DNA of 32,904 nt from an uncultured bacterium (GTDB lineage: Bacteria; Planctomycetota; UBA8108). Where the stretch lies: contig CAJWMA010000006.1 in NCBI GenBank assembly GCA_913042995.1, forward strand, positions 1 to 32,904, written 5' to 3'. The first letter of the stretch is position 1, and every line of letters begins with the position of its first letter. The translations under genes were made by a program, and so were the position numbers. This document shows positions 1-8,209 of the stretch, in pieces. Under the pieces are notes generated by a model. That model saw only the letters and a program-made list of their open reading frames with translations, was not told where the DNA came from and searched no databases.

Positions 1-356
1 CGAATTCCGGCTCGCTCATGATTGGCGACAAGGGAATGATGTACTCGCCGAATGACTACGGCAGCGGCTGGACGCTCTTCCCCGAGGAGTTCAAAAAAGG
101 GTACAAGGAGCCGACTCCCTGGATTCCCCGCTCCCCGGGCCACGCCCAGGAATGGATCAATGCCTGCAAGGGCGGCCCGGCGGCGATGTCGAACTTCGAC
201 TACGCCGCCCTGCTCACCGAGACGATCCTGCTTGGCAACCTGGCCATGAAGGTCGACGGCAAGATCGAGTGGGACGGTCCCAACCTCAAGTCGCCGAATT
301 CGCCCGAGGCGAACAAGTTCGTCCACTACGAGTACCGCAAGGGCTACGAGCTCTAG
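1..356 (+). CDS. Gfo/Idh/MocA-family oxidoreductase, C-terminal fragment (5' end outside window)
   Basis: The open frame enters from the left edge (first full codon at base 3) and stops with TAG at 354-356, so only about the last 118 residues are visible. The stretch GHAQEWINACKGG, followed by SNFDYAALLTETILLGNLA and ending KFVHYEYRKGYEL, is the C-terminal pattern of the large planctomycete group of Gfo/Idh/MocA NAD(P)-dependent dehydrogenases, which oxidise or epimerise sugars, inositols and related polyols. The Rossmann domain and catalytic residues lie outside the window, so substrate and any export signal cannot be judged. A strong terminator follows directly. The next gene is a sodium:solute symporter, consistent with a sugar or polyol uptake and oxidation locus, but that is inference. 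Confidence 0.88.
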   Translation, partial: NSGSLMIGDKGMMYSPNDYGSGWTLFPEEFKKGYKEPTPWIPRSPGHAQEWINACKGGPAAMSNFDYAALLTETILLGNLAMKVDGKIEWDGPNLKSPNSPEANKFVHYEYRKGYEL

Positions 357-383
357 GGAGACCGGCAGGTCACCTGGAGTTGT

Positions 384-424
384 AACCGGGCCCGTCTCCT
401 GCTGGAGACGGGCCCGGTTTTTTC
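384..424 (+). terminator. Strong rho-independent terminator after the oxidoreductase gene
   Basis: A perfect 16-bp stem (AACCGGGCCCGTCTCC at 384-399 pairing with 404-419) closes a TGCT loop at 400-403 and runs into a T-rich tail through 424. It lies 28 bases after the oxidoreductase stop and only 31 bases before the GTG start of the symporter. Confidence 0.93.
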
Positions 425-455
425 TGAACTCCCCCATCCCCCAAGGAGAATCCCT

Positions 456-1991
456 GTGAGCCAGTTCGCCACCCTCGACTGGGCCATCGTGATCCTCTAC
501 CTCCTGGGCTCAGCCGCCATCGGTATCTGGAGCCGGCGCTACGTCAAGAATATGAGCGACTTCGTGGTGGCTGGCCGGTCGCTGAAATCGCACCTCGGGA
601 TCGCCACCATGATCGGCACCGAGCTCGGGCTGGTGACGGTGATGTTCGCCGCCCAGAAGGGCTTCACCGGCGGCTTCGCGGCTTTTCACATTGCCCTCAG
701 CGCCGGTGTCGTCTGCCTGGTGGTCGGCTGGAGCGGATTCATCGTCGTACCTCTTCGCAGGATGGGAGTCATGACCATCCCCGAGTTCTACGAGAGGCGC
801 TTCGGACGCGGTGTGCGCATCCTCGGAGGTCTCATCCTGGCACTGTCGGGGATCCTCAACATGGGAATGTTCCTCAAGGCCGGCTCGATCTTCGTTGTCG
901 AAGTTACCGGGCTCGAGGGAACCACCATCAAGTGGGTCATGACCGCCCTGCTTGGACTCGTGCTCTTCTACACGATTCTCGGCGGCATGTTCTCCATCGT
1001 GCTGACCGACTACGTGCAGTTCGTGGTGCTCTCCTTCGGCCTCATCGTCACCACCCTCTTCGCCATCCAGGAGCTTGGCTGGCAGAACATCGTCAATGGG
1101 GTGGAGAAGCTCAAGGGCGCCGGTGGCTTTGACCCGATCGCCAGCGAGGCATTCGGTCTGGACTACGTAGTCTGGATGATCTTCCTCGGATTGGTGTCCT
1201 GCGCGATCTGGCAGACCGCGGTGATGAGAGCCTGCTCGGCGCGAAGCGTCGAGGACGTCAAGCGGATCTACGCCTGGAGCTCGATCGGCTTCCTGGTCCG
1301 CTTCCTGGTGCCCAACTTTCTCGGCCTCTGCGCGCTGGTTTACTTCGCCGATCACGCGGAGCTCTTTCCCGAGGGCCTCGAAGGTGAAGGCGGCAGCGGC
1401 CTCCAGGCCATGCCCCGGTTCCTCGGCCACCTGCTGCCAAGCGGCCTGCTCGGACTGGTGGCGGCCGGAATGCTGGCCGCCTTCATGTCCACTCATGACA
1501 GCTACCTGCTGTGTTGGAGCTCTGTGCTCACCCAGGATGTCATCGCGCCGCTTGGGGGCGACCGCATGTCAAACCGCAGCCGCCTGAACCTGACACGCCT
1601 GCTGATCTTCGCCATCGGCATCTTCCTGCTCATCTGGAGCCTCTGGTACGAACTCCGCCAGGACCTCTGGGACTACATGGCCATCACGGGCGCCATCTAC
1701 TTTACCGGCGCCTTCGCCCTGCTGGTGGCGGGTCTCTACTGGAAAAAAGCGAGCCGGGTCGGCGCCTACCTTGCCCTCGTGGTCGGACTTTCAGCTGTGC
1801 TGGGCCTCAAGCCCATCCAGGAGACCGTCCAGAAAATCCTGGGTGTCGGGCTCGAGTGGGATGGTGAAATCATAGGCATCTCAACCGTCGCGGCCAGCTC
1901 GTTGGTGATGGTCCTCGGCTCGCTGGCCTTCCCGGACCGTCGGGGGCCGGAGCCCTGCGATGAAACCGCCAAGAGGGAGGTGACGACATGA
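456..1991 (+). CDS. Sodium:solute symporter (SSS family)
   Basis: A 511-residue polytopic inner-membrane protein that would couple sodium entry to uptake of an organic solute. The length and hydrophobic pattern fit the usual 13-helix SSS fold. Family hallmarks are visible: RRMGVMTIPEFYERRFG near residues 105-122, and AAFMSTHDSYLLCWSSVLTQD around residues 345-365, matching the helix that supplies the conserved Ser/Thr sodium ligands. The GTG start is chosen because AAGGAG sits at 443-448, 7 bases upstream. The stop overlaps the start of the 55-residue gene at 1988, so the two should be translationally coupled. The substrate cannot be read from sequence. The neighbouring dehydrogenase tail suggests a sugar, polyol or carboxylate. 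Confidence 0.93.
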   Translation: MSQFATLDWAIVILYLLGSAAIGIWSRRYVKNMSDFVVAGRSLKSHLGIATMIGTELGLVTVMFAAQKGFTGGFAAFHIALSAGVVCLVVGWSGFIVVPLRRMGVMTIPEFYERRFGRGVRILGGLILALSGILNMGMFLKAGSIFVVEVTGLEGTTIKWVMTALLGLVLFYTILGGMFSIVLTDYVQFVVLSFGLIVTTLFAIQELGWQNIVNGVEKLKGAGGFDPIASEAFGLDYVVWMIFLGLVSCAIWQTAVMRACSARSVEDVKRIYAWSSIGFLVRFLVPNFLGLCALVYFADHAELFPEGLEGEGGSGLQAMPRFLGHLLPSGLLGLVAAGMLAAFMSTHDSYLLCWSSVLTQDVIAPLGGDRMSNRSRLNLTRLLIFAIGIFLLIWSLWYELRQDLWDYMAITGAIYFTGAFALLVAGLYWKKASRVGAYLALVVGLSAVLGLKPIQETVQKILGVGLEWDGEIIGISTVAASSLVMVLGSLAFPDRRGPEPCDETAKREVTT

Positions 1992-2155
1992 TAGAATCCT
2001 GGGCAACCTTCTGGGGCTGGACCCTTGGCGCCAGCCTCGTGATCTTCGCGGTGATCTCTGTGGTCGTCACCATCGGCGGATTCCGCGACATCCGGGCCCT
2101 GCTGGCTAAAGCCTCCGACAACGAAGAAAACGGCCCCGAAGGTGACGAAGAATGA
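1988..2155 (+). CDS. Small single-helix membrane protein, putative symporter accessory subunit
   Basis: A 55-codon frame starting MIESWATFWGWTLG. Its ATG overlaps the symporter stop (ATGA at 1988-1991) and its TGA overlaps the next ATG (2152-2155), so it sits between two coupled genes with no spare bases. Residues about 13-31 form one hydrophobic segment ending VVVTIGG, followed by FRDIRALLAK and an acidic tail. That layout predicts one helix plus a short amphipathic cytoplasmic end. Small one-helix proteins encoded next to SSS transporters are known as symporter small accessory proteins. I assign this one by position and layout, not by sequence similarity I can verify. Coding potential is supported by the exact double overlap and the coherent membrane-protein composition. 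Confidence 0.8.
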   Translation: MIESWATFWGWTLGASLVIFAVISVVVTIGGFRDIRALLAKASDNEENGPEGDEE

Positions 2156-4236
2156 ACCGGCTCTTCACAACGGCCGCCGCCCTCGCCCTGCTGCTGGCTG
2201 TCCGCCCCGCCGAAGGAGAAACACTCGATGGCAAGCTTCACCATCTGCGCTCCGGCAAGACCCGTGAATGGAGCGCGTTCCCCGTCAGCGCCGAAGGTGA
2301 CCGGCTCGAGCTGAGCTTCCAGGCGGCGAAGAATGCCGCCGCCGTGACGCTGGTGCTGCGCCAGCGTGACGTCAAGATGGCGTGGAGGGTGGAGCTCAAC
2401 AGGAAACGCCTCGGCCAGTTGGCTCGCGATGAGAACGACCAGCTCATTCGATTTACGGTTCCGCCCGGAGCGCTCCAGGACGGCGCCAACCAGCTGCGGA
2501 TCACCCCCTCGGCTCAACACGGCGATGACATGCTCGTTGGCGAGATCCGTCTCGAACCGCGCGCTCCAGCCGTCTTCCTCCACGAGGCCAAAGTCCATAT
2601 CCGGGTGCTTGATTCCGACAGCGGCAAACCGCTGCCCTGCAGGTTGACCATAGCGGCCGACTCAGGCGCCCTGGCGCTCGTCGGCGCTGAATCGAACGAA
2701 CGCCTGGCCGTACGCACGGGCGTGATCTACACAGCCGACGGCGAGGCGGGCTTCGGACTCGAAAGCGGCGAATACACCATCTGGGCCGGACGGGGCTTCG
2801 AGTACGGAATCGACAAGACCATCATCAAGGTCAAGCCCGGCGACCGGGTGAGCCGCACCCTGAAGATTCGCCGCGAGGTGCCGACGCCCGGGCTGGTAAG
2901 CTGCGACACCCACATCCACACCGTGACCCACTCCGGCCACGGCGACTGCGATATGCCCGAGCGCATGATCACCATCGCCGGCGAGGGTCTCGAACTTCCC
3001 ATCGCCACCGACCACAACAAACACATCGACTACGTGCCCACGGCGCGCAAGCTTGGCCTCCTGCGTTATTTCACACCGGTCATCGGTAACGAGGTCACCA
3101 CCCGCCATGGTCACTTCAACGTCTTTCCGATCGCGGCGGGCGTCAAGCCCCCGGACCACACTCCGGAGGACTGGAAAACGATCTTCGAGAACATCCGCGG
3201 CGCCGGCGGGGGGAAGCCCCAGGTGGTGATCCTCAACCATCCACGCGATGTCCATGGCGGCTACCGGCCGCTGGGTCCCCTGCACCACAACGAAGCGGCC
3301 GGACAAAACATCGACGGGGAGCGACTCGAGGCCAACGCCATCGAGGTCATCAACTCCGCCGCGCTTCACTCCGACCCGCTGCGGATCTTTCGCGACTGGA
3401 TGGCCATGCTGAACAGCGGCATGCGGCTCACCCCGATCGGCTCGAGCGACTCGCATGAGGTCTCAACCAAGATCGTCGGACAGGGGAGAACCTACATCTC
3501 CTGCGCTGACGGCAACCCGGGAAAGATTGACGTGGAGGGCGCCGTGAAGGCGCTGCTGGCTGGCAGGGTCTCGGTCTGCCTGGGACTGCTCGCCACCATT
3601 ACCGTAGATGGCCAACACGGCCCCGGCGACCTGGCCCCGGCAAACGATGAGCTCCGTGTAGAGCTCGAGGTTCTTGGTCCCTCGTGGTCCCGGCCAGGCA
3701 AGGTCCGGCTCTTCAGCAACGGGCTGGTGATTCGCGAGGCGGACATCCCCGTGGCCGCGGCCCGACGCCCGGGCAGCAAATGGAAGAAAACCTGGGTCAT
3801 ACCCAGGCCGCTCCACGACGTCCACCTTGTCGCCGCCGTCACCGGAAAGAGTGACGCCTTTCCCTTTCATCCGATCGCCAAGACCTACCAGCCTGTTACG
3901 CCGGATTGGCGGCCGTATATTTTCGGCTCCACCGGCGCCGTCTGGATCGACGGCGATGGCGATGGCAAGCCGACCAGCGCGCGACGCCATGCGGCGCGGA
4001 TCGCCGACAGCGTCGAAGACTCTCTCTCCGCTGTTGTCGACAAGCTCGCCGTCTGCGACGAGGCGGTCTCCACCCAGGCGGCCGCCGAGCTGGAGGCCCG
4101 GGGGGTCGACATCGACAGTGACAAGGCCCGCCGCCGCATAGCAGGCGGCTCCAGGGCCGCCAGGCGGGGCTTCAAGGCCTACCTGGACGCGAAGGCCAAC
4201 TCGAAAGCCGCCGTCGAAGCCGCCTCGCGGAAATAA
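2152..4236 (+). CDS. Secreted CehA/McbA-family metallohydrolase (PHP-like fold)
   Basis: A 694-residue exported protein with a clear Sec signal peptide (MNRLFTTAAALALLLAVRPAEG). After an N-terminal beta-rich region and a carboxypeptidase-regulatory-like segment (about residues 145-245) comes a PHP-type metal-binding hydrolase domain. Its metal-ligand motifs are DTHIHTVTHSGHGD near 253, IATDHNKHIDY near 284, TRHGHFNVFP near 318, LNHPRDV near 361 and GSSDSHE near 432. The family includes CehA and McbA carbaryl esterases and many uncharacterised phosphoesterase-like proteins, so the true substrate is unknown. It is the last gene of the symporter operon, overlapping the small membrane protein by four bases, which suggests it releases or processes the transported solute outside the cytoplasm. 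A paralogue lies at 16742-18928. Confidence 0.88.
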   Translation: MNRLFTTAAALALLLAVRPAEGETLDGKLHHLRSGKTREWSAFPVSAEGDRLELSFQAAKNAAAVTLVLRQRDVKMAWRVELNRKRLGQLARDENDQLIRFTVPPGALQDGANQLRITPSAQHGDDMLVGEIRLEPRAPAVFLHEAKVHIRVLDSDSGKPLPCRLTIAADSGALALVGAESNERLAVRTGVIYTADGEAGFGLESGEYTIWAGRGFEYGIDKTIIKVKPGDRVSRTLKIRREVPTPGLVSCDTHIHTVTHSGHGDCDMPERMITIAGEGLELPIATDHNKHIDYVPTARKLGLLRYFTPVIGNEVTTRHGHFNVFPIAAGVKPPDHTPEDWKTIFENIRGAGGGKPQVVILNHPRDVHGGYRPLGPLHHNEAAGQNIDGERLEANAIEVINSAALHSDPLRIFRDWMAMLNSGMRLTPIGSSDSHEVSTKIVGQGRTYISCADGNPGKIDVEGAVKALLAGRVSVCLGLLATITVDGQHGPGDLAPANDELRVELEVLGPSWSRPGKVRLFSNGLVIREADIPVAAARRPGSKWKKTWVIPRPLHDVHLVAAVTGKSDAFPFHPIAKTYQPVTPDWRPYIFGSTGAVWIDGDGDGKPTSARRHAARIADSVEDSLSAVVDKLAVCDEAVSTQAAAELEARGVDIDSDKARRRIAGGSRAARRGFKAYLDAKANSKAAVEAASRK

Positions 4237-4245
4237 ACGCTCCCC

Positions 4246-7200
4246 TCAAGGGGCGCAGGCGTCCTCGCAGCCCGGAATCGGTACGCATTCGGTACCCAGC
4301 ACCGGCGGCGCGCCTCCCTGGTAGAGGAAGTTGAGCACGTAGATCGCGTCCGCCATGTGGATCGTTCCACCGCCATCGCTGTCGAGAAGCGCGCGGTTGC
4401 CTTCATCTGCTGCCGAACCATCCCCGCAGGGCAGCTCAGCCGGGGCGCCCTGGAAGAGATAGGTCAGGACCGAGACCGCATCGGAGAGATTCAGCTGGCC
4501 ATCCTGGTTGACGTCGCCGGGCATCTGCAATCCTCCGCCGGGCTCGACCTCTCCATCGTCCGCGGCGCCCGGCGTCCCCAGGCGTCTCGAGCTCGCTCTC
4601 CAGCTCGCCTCTTCACCCCAGCCCTCCAGCGGCAGGCTCGTATCACGGATCACCAATGAGTAGCCTTCGCCATCGGTCTGCGGGTGCCAGGTGTCGCTGT
4701 AGGAAAAGTTGTGGATCGGAACCTCCAGCTCGCCGAGGAATTCAATCGTCTCGGTTCTGTCGCTGAAGCTGCCGGAGAAGTCTCCCAGGACCGTGATCCC
4801 CTCGGTGCCGTAGCGCGCGGTGAAGGCCTCGAGATCTCCGACGAGAACGCCATACTCGCCCGCGCCGAGCACCTGGCCCTCCTCGAACTCGAAGCGTACC
4901 CCCCGGCTGAATTTCATGCCCGCCAGGTCGAGAGGTTCCGTCCCGATATTCTGAAACTCGATGAATTCCATATTCGTGGCGCTGAAATTGTCTTCCGGGT
5001 CTTCCGCGAGGGTCGGATCGGGCGGGTGATACATCAGCTCGGTGATGCGCAGGGTCGGGATGCCGGTAACGAAAACCGCGCTGCGGGGCAGACTCCAGAA
5101 CTCCGGCCCGCTCCGAACCCGGGCGGTTACCTGGGTATTCTCGGACAAGACGATCGGGGCCTCGTAGAGAAGGGCCGCCTCCCCCAGCACCGCCCGCGGC
5201 CCCTTCGGGTCGCTGCCATCGAGCGTGTAGTAGATCTGCCCTTCATCCCCCGAGGTGATCGACAATTCGAAACCCGGGTCGATGAAGCCTCCGTTGGAGC
5301 TGAACTCGGGTCTTGTCGGCAGGCCGATCAGCTGCCCATCCATCCAGGCGACCCGGTTCTCGAGCCAGTTGCTCATCCAGCTGATCTCGTCCTCCCAGGT
5401 CGGGGCGATGTAGAAGTTCGGCCAGACATAGCTGCCAAGAATGTTCCATCTCTGGAAATTGCGCTCCTGCGACTCGCGCAGCTTCCCGGCCCACTGGTCG
5501 ACCGTCCCGAGCAGGTAGTCGAGGCTGAACAGCTCGCCCCTGAGCTGGCGCCAGCGCTCACTGTACATGGCCCGGAAGCCCCGGGTGTCCTGGAAGAGCC
5601 TGGCATACCAGGGATAATCACCGGCGCCCAGCTGCGGATAGTACCAGCCAACCGGGTTGCCCCCATTGAGATAGTTGGCGTTGCCGAGGGAGAGATTGTA
5701 ATCCCAGATGGGGCCCATCCTGAGCCTGCCGCCGCGCGGCTTGTACATGAAGGTGCTCAATCGGTAGCCGTCGATGTTCTTGGCTATCTCAACCATGATG
5801 TGATGGTCGATAAAAGACATCACGTCGATGTGGGCGGCGTACCCGGCCTCAGGATCAGTAAAGTTGGCCCCGTAAAGAGCGGCCTCAAAGGCGTTGAGAT
5901 AATTGCGGATGTAGGTGCGCTGCGCCGGGCGGATGAGCCTCTCCTTGGGATAGAAATAGGCCAGCCTCTGCCCTCGGCTGGTGGTCAGGCCTGTATCACC
6001 GGGGTCGAGACGATCCTTCTTGAGAATATAGCCGCCGGTAACCTCGGGAGCGCTCTCGTCACCCGGCAGGAGCCTCTCGATGTCAACCCGGTCACCATCT
6101 CTCTTGATCTTCTCCATGAAGACATACACGCCCATGTACTCCGCCGGCGAAGAGCCGATGCGGGTGTTGCGGCGGGTGTTCATATAGACCTCGACAAACT
6201 TGGTCCGCACCGCGTATTGCCCGATGTGGTTGCTCCACTGATAGCAGAGAACGTTTCGCATGAGCGATTTGTCGGAATAGGGCGCGTGGAGAATCCAGTC
6301 GGACTCCGCGGGCATCCCCAGGACCGAGACATCCAGATCTTCGTTCGCTTCATCCCAGGTCTCGAAGGCGTACTGCTTCTTGGGGAAGCCCGTCGAACTC
6401 GAGCCCCTCACCTTCATGCCCGCCCTGCCGACATAGTCCGGCTCTCCGGTAATGCTCGCTCGTCCATCCTCACCAACATCGATGAACTGGCAGAAAACCT
6501 GGGTATAGCTGCCCTCCCCGATTCCCCGGCCGAAGGTGTCGATCAGGACGATCGGCAGGTTCGAGGTGAAGGCCTGCACCGAGTCCGAGAGCATCAGGTA
6601 GCTCCTGGAGACCGACTCCCCGGGAAGTGAACCCTCGACCCAGACCCTGGCGGTGAGCGTGGCCGCGGCTGTGACCGCGACGGGGCCGGCATAGACTTCA
6701 GAGCCCGCATCGGGAATCGTCCCATCAAGGGTATAGCGGATCACGGCCCCCTCGCCCTCGGTGGCCAGCTCAACCATCAGGTTGCCGCCATACGCGCCGG
6801 AGTCATGAGAGAAGGTCGGGTCCGGGCTGACCGAATCCACCCCCTGGCGATTCGGACCGCCCGGGGTCGGCTCGACGAAATACTGGCGCACCTCGGCGTT
6901 CACCGGGCCGAGATCGATCAATTCCAGGGTCGGGTTGACCAGGAAATCATTGCTCGTGGTGGAAACGTTGAGACCCTGGATCGCGAGCACGTTAACACCA
7001 TCGCGCAGCAGCGCGGTGTGTTCGGAGAGATCAAACTCCTCAAACTCCAGGGCCCGGGTGTCCGGATTGCTGGTGTCGGCCTCGGAATCCCAGGCCAGCT
7101 CGGCGGGCGGCGGGCCGTTGGCATCAACAATTCTCTCTCCATTGAGAAAGAGAACGAAACCATCATCGTATTGCATGCCGAGCACCATGGAGTCGATCGC

Positions 7201-7917
7201 CGAGCTGTCAGCGACATTGAAGGTCGAACGAATGTAGATCGAGCCGTTCACGCGGTACATGGCCTCCTCGACATCGGTCCCTATCATCGGGGCAAAGCTC
7301 CTGGCGGAGTTGGGGGACCGTTCGAGACCGACGCCGAAGGTGCCCTCGCGCCAGGAAGAGTCATCAAATCCCGGAGCGACCCAGTCGAGACCGGTGGCCG
7401 CATCCGCGGGGACATGGACCCGCACAGCGGTTTCCGAATCGACAACCTGGGTAAATTCCGAGTCTGTCGCCAGCCCCCAGGAAACATCGGACACCTGCCG
7501 CGGATATTGAGGCGCGAAAGCCGCGACAACATTCGACCCATCGGGCGTGATCAGCGCCAGCAGCTCTCCCTGTCTCTCAAGCTTGAAGTTGGTATGAAGC
7601 GGCGAGTTCGGCAGCCGGCGATCCTTGTCTGAGGCGAAAACCAGGAGATAGCGCCGGGGGCCGAGGGTCACCTCGGGAAACTCCCACTTCGTAAGATCCT
7701 CGAGATCGTCGGTCAGCTTGTAGCCGGAAAGATTGATCGCCGTGTCGCTGTTGTTGTAGAGCTCGATCCAATCGCTGTACTCGCCATCCTCATCCTGTAG
7801 ACCAGAACGGTTCAGCGAAAGAATCTCGGTAATCACCAGTCCTTCCTGCCCGTAGGCGGGAACAGAGGCCAGCAGAACCAGCCCTGCCAGCAAACAGCAT
7901 CGGCCTAGATGTCGCAT
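4246..7917 (-). CDS. Secreted CotH-kinase protein with lamin-tail, chitobiase-C-like and dockerin-like domains
   Basis: A 1223-residue secreted multidomain protein. I chose ATG 7917 over ATG 7941 because MRHLGRCCLLAGLVLLASVPAYG is then a clean signal peptide and a GGAG lies upstream. Domains in order: lamin-tail domain (about 25-130, SDWIELYNNSD), a jelly-roll-like region, a chitobiase/hexosaminidase C-terminal-like module (about 370-445, IRYTLDGTIPD), a CotH kinase domain (about 450-820, with KVRGSSS, SDKSLMRN, FMEKIKRD, GGYILKKD and GPIWDYN), a second chitobiase-like module (about 880-955, IYYTLDGSDPKG), a second lamin-tail domain (about 960-1100) and a C-terminal dockerin-like pair of EF-hand loops (GDVNQDGQLNLSDAV). 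CotH family kinases phosphorylate secreted or surface proteins; the target here is unknown. Its 3' end faces the CehA gene with a 9-base gap. Confidence 0.9.
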   Translation of the reverse strand: MRHLGRCCLLAGLVLLASVPAYGQEGLVITEILSLNRSGLQDEDGEYSDWIELYNNSDTAINLSGYKLTDDLEDLTKWEFPEVTLGPRRYLLVFASDKDRRLPNSPLHTNFKLERQGELLALITPDGSNVVAAFAPQYPRQVSDVSWGLATDSEFTQVVDSETAVRVHVPADAATGLDWVAPGFDDSSWREGTFGVGLERSPNSARSFAPMIGTDVEEAMYRVNGSIYIRSTFNVADSSAIDSMVLGMQYDDGFVLFLNGERIVDANGPPPAELAWDSEADTSNPDTRALEFEEFDLSEHTALLRDGVNVLAIQGLNVSTTSNDFLVNPTLELIDLGPVNAEVRQYFVEPTPGGPNRQGVDSVSPDPTFSHDSGAYGGNLMVELATEGEGAVIRYTLDGTIPDAGSEVYAGPVAVTAAATLTARVWVEGSLPGESVSRSYLMLSDSVQAFTSNLPIVLIDTFGRGIGEGSYTQVFCQFIDVGEDGRASITGEPDYVGRAGMKVRGSSSTGFPKKQYAFETWDEANEDLDVSVLGMPAESDWILHAPYSDKSLMRNVLCYQWSNHIGQYAVRTKFVEVYMNTRRNTRIGSSPAEYMGVYVFMEKIKRDGDRVDIERLLPGDESAPEVTGGYILKKDRLDPGDTGLTTSRGQRLAYFYPKERLIRPAQRTYIRNYLNAFEAALYGANFTDPEAGYAAHIDVMSFIDHHIMVEIAKNIDGYRLSTFMYKPRGGRLRMGPIWDYNLSLGNANYLNGGNPVGWYYPQLGAGDYPWYARLFQDTRGFRAMYSERWRQLRGELFSLDYLLGTVDQWAGKLRESQERNFQRWNILGSYVWPNFYIAPTWEDEISWMSNWLENRVAWMDGQLIGLPTRPEFSSNGGFIDPGFELSITSGDEGQIYYTLDGSDPKGPRAVLGEAALLYEAPIVLSENTQVTARVRSGPEFWSLPRSAVFVTGIPTLRITELMYHPPDPTLAEDPEDNFSATNMEFIEFQNIGTEPLDLAGMKFSRGVRFEFEEGQVLGAGEYGVLVGDLEAFTARYGTEGITVLGDFSGSFSDRTETIEFLGELEVPIHNFSYSDTWHPQTDGEGYSLVIRDTSLPLEGWGEEASWRASSRRLGTPGAADDGEVEPGGGLQMPGDVNQDGQLNLSDAVSVLTYLFQGAPAELPCGDGSAADEGNRALLDSDGGGTIHMADAIYVLNFLYQGGAPPVLGTECVPIPGCEDACAP

Positions 7918-8133
7918 TTTCTCGTCTTCTCCGCTCAGCATGACAACCCAGTAATAAGCTGAATCTACGGCTTGCCGGCAACAGGCAGGCTGCGCCTGAC
8001 CGGTTCGGCTCGGTAACTCTCAGACCCCCTCAACCCGACTCAATAATATCCTTCAGGACCGGCGGCTCAAAGTCCCAATTCTTTCCCCCATAAAAGGTTG
8101 AAGCCCTTCCGCTGCGACTGAAGCAGGGCCTTT

Positions 8134-8163
8134 CTGACAACAATCTTGTCATTATGATAGAAT
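8134..8163 (+). promoter_or_regulatory. Candidate sigma-70-type promoter of the kinase/sigma-54 regulator
   Basis: CTGACA (8134-8139, 5 of 6 to TTGACA) and TAGAAT (8158-8163, 5 of 6 to TATAAT) are 18 bases apart, placing a start site about 40 bases before the ATG. The -35 box and half the spacer are covered by the palindrome at 8135-8151. Planctomycete promoter consensus is poorly known, so this is a consensus match only. Confidence 0.5.
8135..8151. promoter_or_regulatory. Operator-like palindrome TGACAA-N5-TTGTCA (copy 1)
   Basis: A perfect 6-bp inverted repeat with spacer CAATC. The same arms with the same spacing recur at 25762-25778 and, with one mismatch, at 25815-25831. Copies 1 and 2 share the 11 bases ATCTTGTCATT. 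Its overlap with the -35 box suggests repression, perhaps autoregulation by the downstream gene, but the binding protein is unproven. Confidence 0.6.
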
Positions 8164-8209
8164 CCGCCTCTGTGCAGATCTCAGGTGCTGTATTCACCCC
8201 GGAAAATTG

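Larger units (their letters stand above)
7918..8209. other. Divergent intergenic region between the CotH gene and the kinase regulator
   Basis: About 290 bases without a gene. The right half holds the palindrome and promoter-like boxes listed separately. In the left half I see no clear promoter or operator for the CotH gene, only an isolated TGACAA half site near 7941. Confidence 0.6.

Noticed and set aside
510-1496. 328-codon minus-strand frame opposite the symporter
   Set aside because: Glu/His/Asp-rich composition is the complement of membrane-protein codons; no domain is visible.
4684-6630. 648-codon plus-strand frame opposite the CotH gene
   Set aside because: The minus-strand protein has unmistakable CotH and lamin-tail motifs; this frame has none and is a codon-bias shadow.
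7941-7946. TGACAA half site upstream of the CotH gene
   Set aside because: No second arm at the 5-base spacing, so it is probably chance.
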